Origin: Rotaria socialis
Lineage: Eukaryota > Rotifera > Eurotatoria > Philodinida > Philodinidae
Reading direction: 5' to 3'
NCBI GenBank assembly: GCA_905331475.1
Contig: CAJNYU010001792.1
Span: 65,738 to 129,737 of the forward strand
Length of the DNA stretch: 64,000 nt
Every line of letters begins with the position of its first letter. The first letter of the stretch is position 1. A program made the position numbers and the translations under genes. The notes beneath the pieces were generated by a model. The model did not search any database and was not told the DNA's origin. It saw only the letters and a program-made list of their open reading frames with translations. Positions 12,090 through 26,693 of this stretch are shown piece by piece.

Positions 12090-13393
12090 CTTTTATATAG
12101 ACTTGTTGTCCGTTTGCATTCATTTCTTTTTCCTATTTATATTTCATAATACGTATCCATTGCTGTCTATAAAGTCTGATTGTAACAAGTTTTAGAAACG
12201 GAAATTTATCATCTTGACATTTTGCTTGCGATGTGCTATTGAGATCAATCATAAAATCACAAAAGCAAAGAAACAAAGGAAATTGATTTTGCGTTCACAA
12301 ATATCACAAAAAGAAAACTAGAAAGAACAACTCGGATTATGTTCGGCCTCGACTGGCTTATCTCAGATATTAGATTTTGCTGCCTAAAACATTCAGTGCG
12401 TAATTAACATTCTTAACCATTTGTGATAATGATTCTGTCAATTAGTTTTTTTACTAGCAAAGGAAAAACGATTTCTATTAATGCGAAGAAAAACAAACTA
12501 CTTTATAAATAACGGAAAATTGAAAGAATGCTTTAGGCAAATAATATTTCGTATTTTCCTTTAGGCAGCTTATTCAGCGCCATTATTAGTTGGATTAAAT
12601 ACTGATATTAATGAAGGCTTTTATTTTTCTCTTGATAATAAAGTTTTCCTTTCTTAATAAGCATTATACTAATTAAAGTGATTCGTTCCGTGATAAACAA
12701 AAATAAATAAATGACTCCTTGAAAATTTATTTCCAGTCATTTTTCTTTATTCATAATCTGATTGTAATTATGTAGTATTTAATTTAATTGAAACATATTT
12801 GCAGCAACGAAGGCATTATCACATATTTAGACTTTAAAATTGCTACATGTCGAAAAATGAGAACGAGCCACTTTTTTTTGAAACGTTAGATTGTTTACGC
12901 TCGTAGCTGTTTCATCAGAACAAACATTGGCTTTGTAAATTGAGGAGTATAGAGCTATTCATCAGTGTTCATTTTTAAACAAGACAATTGAACAAATTAT
13001 ATCGATTCACAATATCAGCAGCAATCTTCTCTAACTCTTCGATCTAATAAATTTAGCTATTGCATATCGACACGTTTGTTTTTAATTCAAAACAAAATTT
13101 CTTCAGAAAACAGAATAGAATTCAATAGGTATTATAATATATTTCGGTGCGAGATATTTTATTTATGACAGTGAATGCAAAGGAAAAGTAATTTGTGCTT
13201 ATAATATTTTGTTTTCTTATTCTCTCTCTCTCTCTCGCTCGTTACGATGTATTAGCCGGTGGCACAAGAAAATAAAAGACAAAGCAATTAAATCATGGAA
13301 CAAGCATTCTTTCTTATTAAATCTGGGATTAATATGAACAGATAGAGATCGAAAGAGAGAGTATGTACCATTTATTTTCATATCATTGTCTAT
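12090..13393. other. Convergent 3' spacer
   Basis: Lies between the 3' ends of the acyl-CoA synthetase (+) and the secreted peptide gene (-). AT-rich, with a TCTC tract at 13220-13239. No frame worth calling and no RNA gene seen. Confidence 0.5.
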
Positions 13394-14587
13394 TTATACG
13401 GGCGACCAGTAGTCTAAACAAAAAATAAAAATATGTATGCATAATAAAACTTATTAAAGTAAACTTACTTGCAAGTTGCATACCGCCGATAGTATCGATT
13501 CCGTTTGACGCTTTTTGATTGTCTTCACCTGTTTGATGGCTTAAGGATTTGAGCATTTCTTGAAATTCATCTTGATCAAGCATACGAAAACGTTTGAGAC
13601 GACCATCTAATGCAGCTTTAATTCGTTTAGGTGCTCGTAATTTTTTAGGATAGAAACCTATGAGTTAGATAAATAAATTCAACGTTAAAATTATAATTTT
13701 TAATAAGAATGAAAGAGCTTTTTTTGCGTTTTTGAACGACGCTATTATGAAGAAAAATAGAAACGGTCGATCAGTGTATGTCGATCGACTAAATAGTGAA
13801 ATGAGCCTTTAACTAAATGCGCACCCGTATGAATATTGACCGGAAACACACGTGATATATCATCAATTGATTTGGCCATGTCGTTATCGGCTGCTAGGAT
13901 CTAAATATAAAAAGAAATAAAAACACTTATTATGATGAACATTTTCTTAATATTAATGACTATGCATATAATACAGAATCTCATTTGTATAACTGTCAAT
14001 TTTCTTATTTTCAATCTTGTCAAAAACAATTAACAAGCAAAGTAGAATATAGTTCTCTCACTTATTATTAACGCTATTTATTTATCTTTAAAGCATCTTG
14101 AATATTTTTTGTTTCATCAAGCATGAAAATGTAAGCGTAATCAGTCACAAAATATTCAACTACAACAGACTTGTTTCATCGCTACAAACAATGGCTCATA
14201 TTTATCCTTCGACTGACAAAACGACATAGATGAAAGTACGTTTTCATTATTTATTAGACAACAAAGAAGTATCGTGTACGTGCCAGATAAATGGTTTAAT
14301 CATTACAAAATTTGAGTAGAAGAATTAAAATGTCACAAAATTATCATACAGAAATTTTAAATATTTAACTAAAAACCAAGATTTAATGCAAAAAAATGAG
14401 TTCTCATTTTAAGATTCATATACATACGTTTAATTTAAATAATACACGTGTAGTCTATGAATATATATATATATATATATCGAGTTCTTACTGGTAAAGC
14501 ATCGGCGATTGACGTGTGCCAAAACAGATTGACGAATAAGAACAAAGCACTCATGGACAATGTTAATTTGAAGATCCCACGGAGCAT
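13394..14587 (-). CDS. Small secreted, prohormone-like peptide precursor
   Basis: Four exons on the minus strand: 14587-14492, 13900-13825, 13657-13469, 13413-13394, all GT...AG and in phase, giving 126 residues. Residues 1-30 are a clear signal peptide (MLRGIFKL..., hydrophobic SALFLFVNLFW, likely cleavage after ADA). The mature part has no cysteine. Paired basic sites at 62-63 (KK), 68-69 (KR) and 79-80 (KR) could be prohormone convertase sites, releasing the segment FRMLDQDEFQEMLKSLSH and a C-terminal part. An in-frame upstream ATG at 14635 would add 16 residues before the signal peptide and is less likely. I recognise no known neuropeptide family. What is certain is a short secreted protein with dibasic sites; a hormone role is inference. 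Confidence 0.6.
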
Positions 14588-14635
14588 TTTCGTATTGTAT
14601 CGTGGAATTTGATAATCTAAAAATGAATTTATCAT

Positions 14636-16632
14636 CCGTCAATGTCTATCAAATGTAAACTAAGGAAAACCCTTAGGCTTCTTCTGCTTTCTCTCTCTTT
14701 GTCTCTGACTCTCTTTCTCTCTCTTTCTCTCGCTTTCTTTCTCTTTCTCTCTCTCTCACTCTTTCTCTTTAAAGATATCGAAGGAAAAGCGCATGCTGCC
14801 TATTAGAAAGTGCTGACACACGAATAATTACGATGATGGAACAGCATCCGGAGGCTCCCTCCCGGTTTTATAGTTTCGTAACATGAACTAACTTGGTTTT
14901 TCTTATAAGTGCGTGCATGTCTGTATATATGTTTTTTATGTCATGCTAGAGTATCATTTAGATTTATGGATTCAATGTATATTCCATAACAAAATAGCAA
15001 TAGACCTACATTTCATATATAAATATAGATAGATAATCTACTTAATAGAAGACGATCTATTATGATCTTATCATTCGCTTTCACAGCTTTAAATTTATTT
15101 GTTAACACGGAAATAGTGCGGCAGTTTTCTTCTTCTATTCAAAATTGAATTTACTCCCAACAAAAAGAAAGCAGTCAAACGAATTAGAAAATACTTGGAA
15201 ATGAAAATTTCTTTCACTCGGTTCAAGTAACTATTAGAAAAACATTTCAATTACTCTTATAATAATAAAATTATATCACAATAAGAAAAATTATAATGAA
15301 GATACCTGCTATTATCAAAATATTTTCCCGGTAATATTTTGATTATACAATTCTCTTTCTATTCCTCATTGATGAATGTCACGACTTTCAGAGTTCTCAT
15401 GTAGCTCGGTATATCTGAATAAGCTTACGCGAACGATTTGTCCCTTGAGTAAAGCGTGTGAAAGACGCAAACAAAACAAAAACGTTACATAAGATATGGA
15501 ACAGAGAAATTAAACTGGAGAAAATGTGAAATAGGGCACAAAGTAAATATATTTACTTAAAAGAAAAAACCCACCTACAGTATTTGCTATTTCTCTTTGG
15601 TCTTACAAGTCTGATCAGCACGTAGAAAAACTATAATTATTCCTATGATTTCATTTTCTTTTTTATTTTCTCTTATAACAAAAGGCAGATATATTCCTAT
15701 TATTAATACGCCTCTTTCTCGCTCAACTACCTAACCAGAAAATAAAAACATCTCTTTTTTTCTCTTGCTGATAGCCTCTTTGCTTTTTCCCTTTTATCGA
15801 CAATAGCGTATTTCTCTCTCTCGCTCAGTCTCTGTCTCTCTTTCTCGTTCCCTGGTTTTTTTCATTTTAAAATAACGGTCAAAGAACAAGTATAGTGTAA
15901 CAACACAAGCATAGTCTCATACAAGAGATTTCTATGTGTTTCAATCAGCAATAAAGGACGGCATGATCGAGTATCAACATCATAATGAAGAAAAAAAGAC
16001 AGCATGAAACTCTTCTTTCTTTCTTTTTAAGAGGTTTCTCATCGAGAACGGCAGACAAAAGAGATGATAGGTTGTCAATGAGATCGGAGTTTAATAAAAA
16101 AAATTAATTTGAAGAAAACCAATGAATGTGCTCGATATCAACACACCGGGTCATACACACCTTACAGTAGAAAACTGCTGGAATATCTCAGATCTCTATC
16201 CGTTAAATTCATAACAATGTATGCAAGTCATTATCTAATCAAGACGTAGAAACGTCAAAAGAAAGAAAACAAGAAAAGAATCTTTGCTTAGATCTGTCAT
16301 ACGTAAAGAAAGATGTAAATATCTTTCTCATAATCAATAAACATTAAACGTACCGATTACATGCGTTAACTAAATTGGATGGCATGAGAACAAATGAAGC
16401 CGAGTGCAAGAAGTTTTTTTTTCATATGAAAAACTACATAATGTCTTCTGTCTATTTTGACATCAAAGCATTCCTTTTCGTTTTATTTTGCCAAAATACA
16501 CCAAGAAAAAATTTTAAAATAAAAATATACTTAAACATAATTTAAAAAAAGCATCAAGTAGCGCTACAAAAATGAATATAATGAAATTTTGTTTTTCTCA
16601 ATAGTACACGGCATCACAAGAAACAACAAACG
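14636..16632. other. Long spacer with pyrimidine tracts
   Basis: About 2 kb without a convincing gene. Contains a (CT)-rich simple-sequence tract at 14688-14770 and another at 15808-15850, which on the minus strand are GA-rich and lie upstream of the secreted-peptide gene. An AT run at 14459-14480 lies inside intron 1 of that gene. Confidence 0.5.
14688..14770. repeat. CT/CTTT simple-sequence tract
   Basis: An irregular run of CT and CTTT units over about 80 bases. GA-rich on the minus strand, about 50-130 bases upstream of the peptide gene's ATG, so it could be promoter-proximal. Confidence 0.8.
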
Positions 16633-19414
<2,782 letters not shown>

Positions 19415-20112
19415 TAAAAATGATCTACAGTAACTCAAACGATTGATAATAAAGATCACATGTCGTTATAGAAACTGATATATTGGATCAGAATTAAGAA
19501 GAACAGAACTCTGTCAATTCTCGTCAACTGCAAAGTCTCTAGAAAACCTAAAATTTATTTATTTTTCTCGCACTCAGAATTCTAAAAAATAGCATATTTT
19601 CATGATGCTATGTGATCAGAGAGCGAGTAGTCGTCAACAACATAGCATGACTCCAAGCTCTTTCTAGACTGAATTATATGAACTTCAGGATGGTCCTTTA
19701 TGCCAGATTGTTTCTTTCGCGATAATGAAAAAAACATGTCTGAGTGACTCCTCTTGATATCAACTTGGTTTCATTGAAAAAGTACTGTTGGAGAGTTTTC
19801 AGATATGTCTATTGTTTTCGTCTTCTATGTATGAAATTTTGCGAGAATTCTATGACGATTATTATTATCCTTAGCGCTTCATGTTAGCTACGATTGAAGA
19901 GGGAAAAGCTAAATAATCGATTTATGTTATAAGTGTCAACGTATATCAAAGAAGAAAAACAGAAGGTCGAATAATTTTAGCAAGTCCTATTTTTGTTTTC
20001 TTGCTAGAAAGCTAATTTTCTATTAGATAAATAAAAGAGCTATAAGAAAAATTTTTTTATCACAAAACACAAAAAGTGATAAATACTATTTTTATGAAAA
20101 CAAACATGTAGA
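19415..20112. other. Spacer between glycerol kinase and hydrolase genes
   Basis: Holds the presumed glycerol kinase promoter and the 3' end of the hydrolase gene, both on the minus strand. No open frame or RNA gene of note. Confidence 0.5.
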
Positions 20113-21587
20113 TCAAGTTTTAGAATTAATTTCATTTTGATAAATATCGTGAAGCCATTTCAAGGCCTCATATGAGCGTTCATAACTAATTTCATGTTCA
20201 CCATAAATTGTATTTAAAAAATCTGGAATGATATTTTTATGATTATTAATTATCTTATGCACTTCAGCTGTTTCCATTTCACCATTTGCTGGAGAAAATA
20301 AAAATTCTTTCCATGTTTCGGTTCGTCGTGGATTATAAATGAAACAAAAATTGGAATCAAACCAATGATTTCGTTCAAGACGTTTAAAAAGATAACGCGA
20401 TGTAACTCTGCCTATTGTTGGAATACGATCGTAAAATGTTGTTCTTGTGACAATAATTGGATCAATGTTAAAACTTTTATGAGGAATATTTTCTCGAGCG
20501 AAAATATCCATCGATGCATTTATACGTTCTTCGGATGCAAATTCCATATCACGTGGCATCTAAGATATAATTATAAATTCATATTTTCAAAAACAAAATC
20601 AAACTAATCAATAATCATGAAATCAAGAAGGAAGATTCTGAAAAGCAGGTCCGATCAATTTTTACTTGAAAATATTTCTAATACGTAGTTTGGCAAATGA
20701 CGCTATTAGTCAATAACAAAAGAATCATTGTTTTACGCTAAAATGTTTCCATATCTCTTTCACTTACATATATCCAAGCCGTGGGTGGATATTTCTTTTT
20801 TTTAACATGATTTTCTAGTACTTCAGGAAGAATAATAGATATAAATAATATCTGTCCTTGAATTGGATAGCGTTGATTGGTGACAAATATACTTGAGAAT
20901 ATTCCTCCGCTTGATGCACCAAATGTAAAACGTGGTAAATTTTCTAAACAAACAATGAAGTTCTCTTAAGTGAACTTTTCACACAAAATATAATGAACCT
21001 AATGCTGGATTTTCTTTATAGAATCCTTCAAGTCCTTTGAATATCATTTGTGCATCATTATTTTCTTTAAAATTCACATTATGCGACCAACAACGTGTAA
21101 ACTCATCTGTTGCTTGGAATGCTAAACAACCATAGCCAAGATCAATGGCAGCACCAATAATCCGTTGTCGTTCAAACGTATGAAACCAATCATTTGCTGA
21201 ACGACTACAACCATGAAAAATTAGCAATAAAGCTGACGTTGTAACTTTCTGCGGTAAACGATATAATATTGGAATATGATTGTAATAGGTATGGTTTTCA
21301 TAGGTTAATGTCTTAGCTTGTAAATAATTAAAATCATGATATCTTATTAATCGATCGATTCTAGTTATTCCTCTTAATTTCCGAGGTTGAGATCCAAGTG
21401 GGCCACCAGCTTTAGTTTCACTATTTAGTGAAATATGACTATGTCTTTGCAAACGTAAAACTTGATATGCATAGACAAGATGATCAAAATTTAAGTACAG
21501 CAGGAACGAAAAAATCATAAATGTAAATATGGATAAAGTTGTTCGGACATAATGATTACGCTGCGCATAGTATCGATAATAATGCAT
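20113..21587 (-). CDS. Membrane-anchored alpha/beta hydrolase
   Basis: Three exons on the minus strand (21587-20999, 20943-20768, 20559-20113), in phase, 403 residues. Residues 16-34 form a single signal-anchor helix (LSIFTFMIFSFLLYL), so the catalytic part probably faces the ER lumen or outside. LLIFHGCSRSANDWF at about 121-135 is the strand-3/oxyanion loop of an alpha/beta hydrolase, and FGASSGG at 204-210 is the nucleophile elbow with Ser207 as likely nucleophile. The acid and histidine are not assigned; a His in the C-terminal HEISYERSYEAL part is a candidate. Substrate is unknown. The HGC-type oxyanion loop recalls PHB-depolymerase/feruloyl-esterase-like hydrolases, but that is only a resemblance. 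ATG at 21587 is the first in frame. Confidence 0.82.
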
Positions 21588-22138
21588 GATTGTACGTCGA
21601 TTTATATGCAATCTATTCACATAATTCGAAAATTAAAAGCATCAAATTTGTTTTTCTTTTGGAATTACTTTATTTTATATATCCGGAACGCATTTATTGC
21701 ACTATTTACAAACATAACTCAATCTAATTCCTATACTAATAATAAATGATAAATATCTATCTGCCAGATATTCTTTCAGTCGCCTAACAAATAGACCAAT
21801 GAAGTATTAATGTGATGTCGACACTTACAATTTCAAAAATAGTAATGCATAGACGTATGATGTATTTACTGTTGATTGTTTGTCTTTATTTTTTCTGTAA
21901 AAATACATAGAATATGCTATGCAACAAACAATTAAAACACCAGATAAAATCAATTTATGTATCGATTAAAAAATCAATATTTTTATTGCTTTTAGATGTA
22001 TTAGAAAATAATGACTCGTTTATCGTAAGAATAATAAAAAAATATATACATATATATATATATATATATTTCTCTATTGTATTCGATATTTTAATTTCTT
22101 ATCAGCGCATATATCTATCTCTGTATATACACATATAA
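21588..22138. promoter_or_regulatory. Divergent intergenic region, hydrolase and ZNRF genes
   Basis: About 550 bases between two divergently read start codons, so it must carry both promoters and 5' UTRs. It includes an AT microsatellite at 22046-22069, a short distance before the ZNRF start. No specific factor site is called. Confidence 0.5.
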
Positions 22139-23414
22139 ATGGGTGGTCGTCTAACAACTTCACCATCATCGACATCACCATCATCATCAACAACAACTCA
22201 GCGACCTACAGCTTCCAATCCTTCCGCAAATTCAAATCCCACACGTACACATTCAAATCATCATTATCAACAACAGCAGCAGCAGCAGCAGCAAGTAGTG
22301 CATCATCATCATCGGTCCAACAGTAGTCATCATCATCATTCACATGGATTGTTTGGTAATAATTCCGGAAATTCTAATAGTCGACATCGAACAGCATCGA
22401 CAAATATTGATCCATTAGCTGCAACAACATTTAATTTTAATTTATTACGTTACGTTGGACTCGAACATGAATCGGATGATCAAAGTTCAGATGATGATTC
22501 TCCGCAAGCTCATCGGCGTTTACAACATTTCATAATTACTCTTCGTGATGTTCCTTGTCCTGTGTGTAATAAAACAATACCAAGCGATTTATTTGAAAAA
22601 CATATTCTACATTGTTTATCTAAACCTCGAATAGATTATAATGGTTTGTTTAAAATCGAAGGAAAAAATATTCTTATCTGCTATTTTCTTCTTGTACCAT
22701 TATAGAGGATGTATTAACTGAAGATAAGGATGAATGTGTCATTTGTCTTGATGACCTATTGGCAGGACAAAAGATTGCTCGATTGCCATGCCTTTGTATT
22801 TATCATAAAAGGTAAAATATTTGTAACTAGTATGTTTTTTTTTTAAATATTACTAATCATGTTTAGAAAAATGTTAATAGAACATAAAGAAAGATTTGCT
22901 CAACGATTGTAATTTCATATTTAGAATGTTTTTGTTTTTTGTTCTGAAAATAATTAAATATATGACTGGCATCGGCATCGAATATACGTTTTAGTTTAAT
23001 CTTCACGGATCAGATATTGTACTGATAGATAAAACAGAGAATTCGTTTGTTTCTCTTTGAAATAAGAGAGATTTATTTGCGTGAGATTCCAAAACATGTA
23101 AATATCTAAATAGAATCTGTGGTGTCATTAAGTTTAATCTATAGATGAAACAAAATCTATTGTCATCTTAAATCTACTCTCGACACAGAATGTATCATGC
23201 CAAAATAACATTCATCGAGATGATAAATAGTTTTTCCTCGTGTTAGTTTTAAGAGGTTTGTTCGAACAGAATAATCTACTTTTTGATAACGAGAGTAAAA
23301 CGATTTTTGAAAGCTAATTTTCTATAAATGATGTATCGATTGAATTTGTTTTTTAGTTGTATTGACAATTGGTTTCGTATCAATAGAACATGTCCTGAAC
23401 ATCCCGGCGATTAA
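22139..23414 (+). CDS. ZNRF1/2-type RING E3 ubiquitin ligase
   Basis: Three exons, 22139-22643, 22706-22811 and 23357-23414, in phase; 222 residues. MGG at the N-terminus is a myristoylation signal, as in ZNRF1/2, placing the enzyme on endosomal or plasma membranes. Residues about 40-75 are low complexity, with a run of nine Gln and several His clusters. A ZNRF zinc finger follows: C140-x2-C143, H155, C159 and CLSKPRIDYN. The C-terminal RING starts at C179 (CVICLDDL) and carries the family signature LPCLCIYHKSCIDNWF and CPEHP just before the stop. The second intron is long (545 bases). The family is clear; which of ZNRF1 and ZNRF2 it matches is not. Confidence 0.95.
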
Positions 23415-24332
23415 AGTATTCTCCTATAAATCTTTTTGATTTTATTTTTGAATTTCATTTAATCTTGTTCATGACGGTCTTTTTTTTTATATATCTGATG
23501 CATATGAATATGCATTGCTTTTGTTTCTTTTCTTTCTCTTCGACTGAGCCACTGTTTAAAAACGTATTTAATATGAGTTTTTTGTTTTTGTTGTTGTTGA
23601 TCATTTTAAAATGCTATTATGATGAAAGAAGACAATCCTGATAGTTGACAAAAAGAAAAATAGGAAACATGATCAACGTGCAAACACACGAAAGAGTTAA
23701 TTCCGTCCGTATGATAGACGTTCGTTTTGCTTCTTTAAAAACAATACAGATCTGTACAGGAGAAAAAAAACTATAGGCCCTACTTTTTCGCGTATGCGTC
23801 TTTTTGATATAATGAGGTCAAACAGCGGCAACAACTAAAAATTACGTAGGCGAGATTTTATTTTCTTTAAAGGTGTCTTTCAAAACTCCATCAATGTCGT
23901 CGTATTAACAGAGTTCTATGTATAGATTTACATATGAAAGTATTAAACACGCACGCACATACATATACGTATATGTATAAATTTCGCATGTTTTCTTTAA
24001 AATCGATTTATATATTTTTTCTTTTATGAATGTTTCTAGTTTATACTTTGGTTTGTCTGGTAGGCGAGTAAAACAAATACGCCTGTGTGTGTGTGTGTGT
24101 GTGTGTGTTTGATTTTTATTATTTTGGCTTTTGGCTGTTGTATTCGTTCTCATTATTATCTATACTGTAAATTATTGGTCATTTCACTCATTCTCTTTCC
24201 CTCTCAGAACTACTGTATCTTTGTTCGAGTTTCTTTTTATAAAAAAATAACATAATAAAATTTTACTGACTAAATGAAACACTTATATAATATATAACAA
24301 AGAATCAATAAAACTGCATATTATTTTGAAAG
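23415..24332. other. Spacer between ZNRF and TLC-domain genes
   Basis: AT-rich 3' UTR and promoter sequence. Contains a (GT)n run at 24084-24110. No gene called; the open frames here span simple sequence. Confidence 0.5.
24084..24110. repeat. (GT)n microsatellite
   Basis: Thirteen uninterrupted TG units, about 225 bases before the TLC-domain start codon. Confidence 0.95.
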
Positions 24333-25604
24333 ATGTTTTACGATTGGCATACTTTTTGGCGAGCAACTGCGGCCAGTATCTTTACATATTCTACAATTCA
24401 TCATGTTATATCGAGATTTAATTCCAGTAAAGATGTACGCCATCGTTGGAGAAACAGCAATATAGCAACATCATTTATTCATTCGACTATTTCATCTATA
24501 ATTAGTATCTATCTGTTAGTATAAAAAATTATATTCCACAAACAAACAAAAAAGAATAATAAATTTCATCTTATTTAGATTCATCGAAAATCCAGCAATG
24601 TGTACAACGGACATAATTTCGTCATTTACGCGCCATGCGTATTCATTCGTTTCATTCGAACTTGGTTTGTGTTTATTATTTGAAAATAAAAGAAATTTTG
24701 TTTTTCTTATCAAAATAATATTTTTTCTCTAGGCTATTTTGTTTTTGATTCAATTGATAATATACGAAATCTATCCGGTCGACACACATTCGAAATTCTA
24801 CTACATCACATCATTGTACGATAAATGCAAAAAAGAAAAATTTTTAATTTATTATAGAAATAAATTATAATGTCATTTCTTTTTTTCCTCTTAATTTTAA
24901 AGATTATTGGATGTTTTGGTATTTCACTCTATCTTGGCCGCTATATTGGTTATTGTGTAATTAGTTTGTTTATTGAAATTAATAGTATTTTCTTGCATTT
25001 ACGCCAATTATTTTTATTTTCAAATAAATCTAAGCGTGATCAAATTTATCGTATTAATAATATTATTAATTTAGGTAAGTTCTATATTATTTAAATGGCG
25101 ACACGAAAAGCGTTTTTGACTTTCTGTAATTAAATTAGGTTGAATTTTCATCAAGGCTATACATTCAATTAGTTTAGTGGTATAAGATGATTTCTACGTA
25201 TGTAGAGTACACACTTAAACATGAAAGAAATACTTAGATATTCTGTTTTATCAAAAGATCACTAGGGATAGACAAAAGAATTTTTCTAAGAACCTCTTAG
25301 TGAGTTCGTTGAATGAAACTGAAAACAATGCGCTGTCTAGGATTAGTATCTAGTTAAAAACAAAAATATGTTCTATTATTAAATTTTAATTAATTAATAT
25401 TATTTATTGATAATTTCAGGTACATTTGTTGTATTTCGTTTTGGTGTTGTAACAGTTATGACAGTATGGTTAATTATGAATCGATCCAATGTACCATTGA
25501 TTCTTTCGTTTATTGGCCATTTGGGATTATTGATAATGACAATTATCAATGGTTATTTATTGTATCGATTAATACGAAGTGACTATTCAGTAAAACATCA
25601 ATAA
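24333..25604 (+). CDS. TLC-domain membrane protein (TLCD1/2-like)
   Basis: Five exons: 24333-24514, 24579-24664, 24733-24815, 24903-25074, 25420-25604; 235 residues in phase. TRAM-LAG1-CLN8 features: HRWRNSNIATSFIHSTISS near residues 35-55, ENPAMCTTD, then ELGYFVFDSIDNI, the motif GRHTFEILLHHI that corresponds to the TLC R-H-x-x-E-x-x-x-HH signature, and FIEINSIFLHLRQL. Several membrane spans follow. TLCD1/2 proteins limit long-chain polyunsaturated phospholipid content in the plasma membrane; that role is from family knowledge. The exon 1 donor at 24515 (GTTAGT) was preferred over 24519 because it restores the conserved FIENPAMC frame. Convergent with API5. Confidence 0.85.
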
Positions 25605-26693
25605 AGTGCTAGATTTGCTTTTCTACAGTTTTTAATGAAAACATGGTTATGAAGGACTTTTGGAAAACATTTGTGATAAATTTCGAACACTACAAACTTT
25701 TTGTTTTTAATGGGTTTTTGTATTTGCGCATTATTTTACTTGTTGATTGAGGTGGATGCATTTCTATTATATGTCCTAATTCTAATACATCTGCACTTTT
25801 GCTTTGTTCAATCATTGTGTTTAAAATTCGTAAGACAACAAAGCTCAAGTGCATTGCTAAGAATATCTTCCATAATAAAGATGAATACTATCTCCATAAT
25901 TTGATTTTAAAACAAGAAAATTTTATTGAAGTACATTATTTATTCTCATCTAGCGAATATATTTCATACACAACAACGTAGAACTAAAATCCGAAGAAAT
26001 GTCGTGCCTTATACGAATACGTAAAATTAAATATTTTTTCAAGTGATTTATAGAATTGAAGGTTTTTTTTACCATGCTGTGTGTATCAAGATATTCTATC
26101 TCTTCTCACGTACATGACAAAACGGCTTATCAAATAAAATTAAATGAAAATTTATACTCATGTGAAACACAACCTAAAAATGTTTGTTGGATTATTGGAA
26201 TAAAAAATTGGATATTGCTACTGACTCTGTTGAATCAAAGAACGTGTATCAATGTCTCTTTAAAATAAATATACTGCTATGTGTGATTGTGTATCTCAAG
26301 GATTTAGTGCGACTGTATGTGTTTCTTAATGGATATAATGAAACGAATTTCCTGTCATTATTTTCTCTTCAAAGTACTTTGAACATTTATGCAGAAAAGA
26401 GTTTAATTGCAATTTTTTCTATTAGTGCACACTTTTCTTTCGACTATAGAAATGCACACTAGGAAAAGTCTACATTTTCAACCATCATCTTTTATTTCTC
26501 AAACAAAAGAAACCAACAAATAGCTTGATCGAAAAAGAAAGATACGCATACATTTGTATTGAAACAGCAGAACAACAAAAAACAAAACGAAAACACATAA
26601 ACCTAGTTTTTATTTTCTCATTAAAGAACACTCATATTAATTCTTGGTTTTTAAACACAAGAAAAAACATATATTTTCAAAGTAAACTACTCA
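25605..26693. other. Convergent 3' spacer, TLC-domain and API5 genes
   Basis: About 1.1 kb between two stop codons. Open frames of 60-90 codons here do not start with ATG or have no recognisable content. Probably 3' UTRs of both neighbours. Confidence 0.5.
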
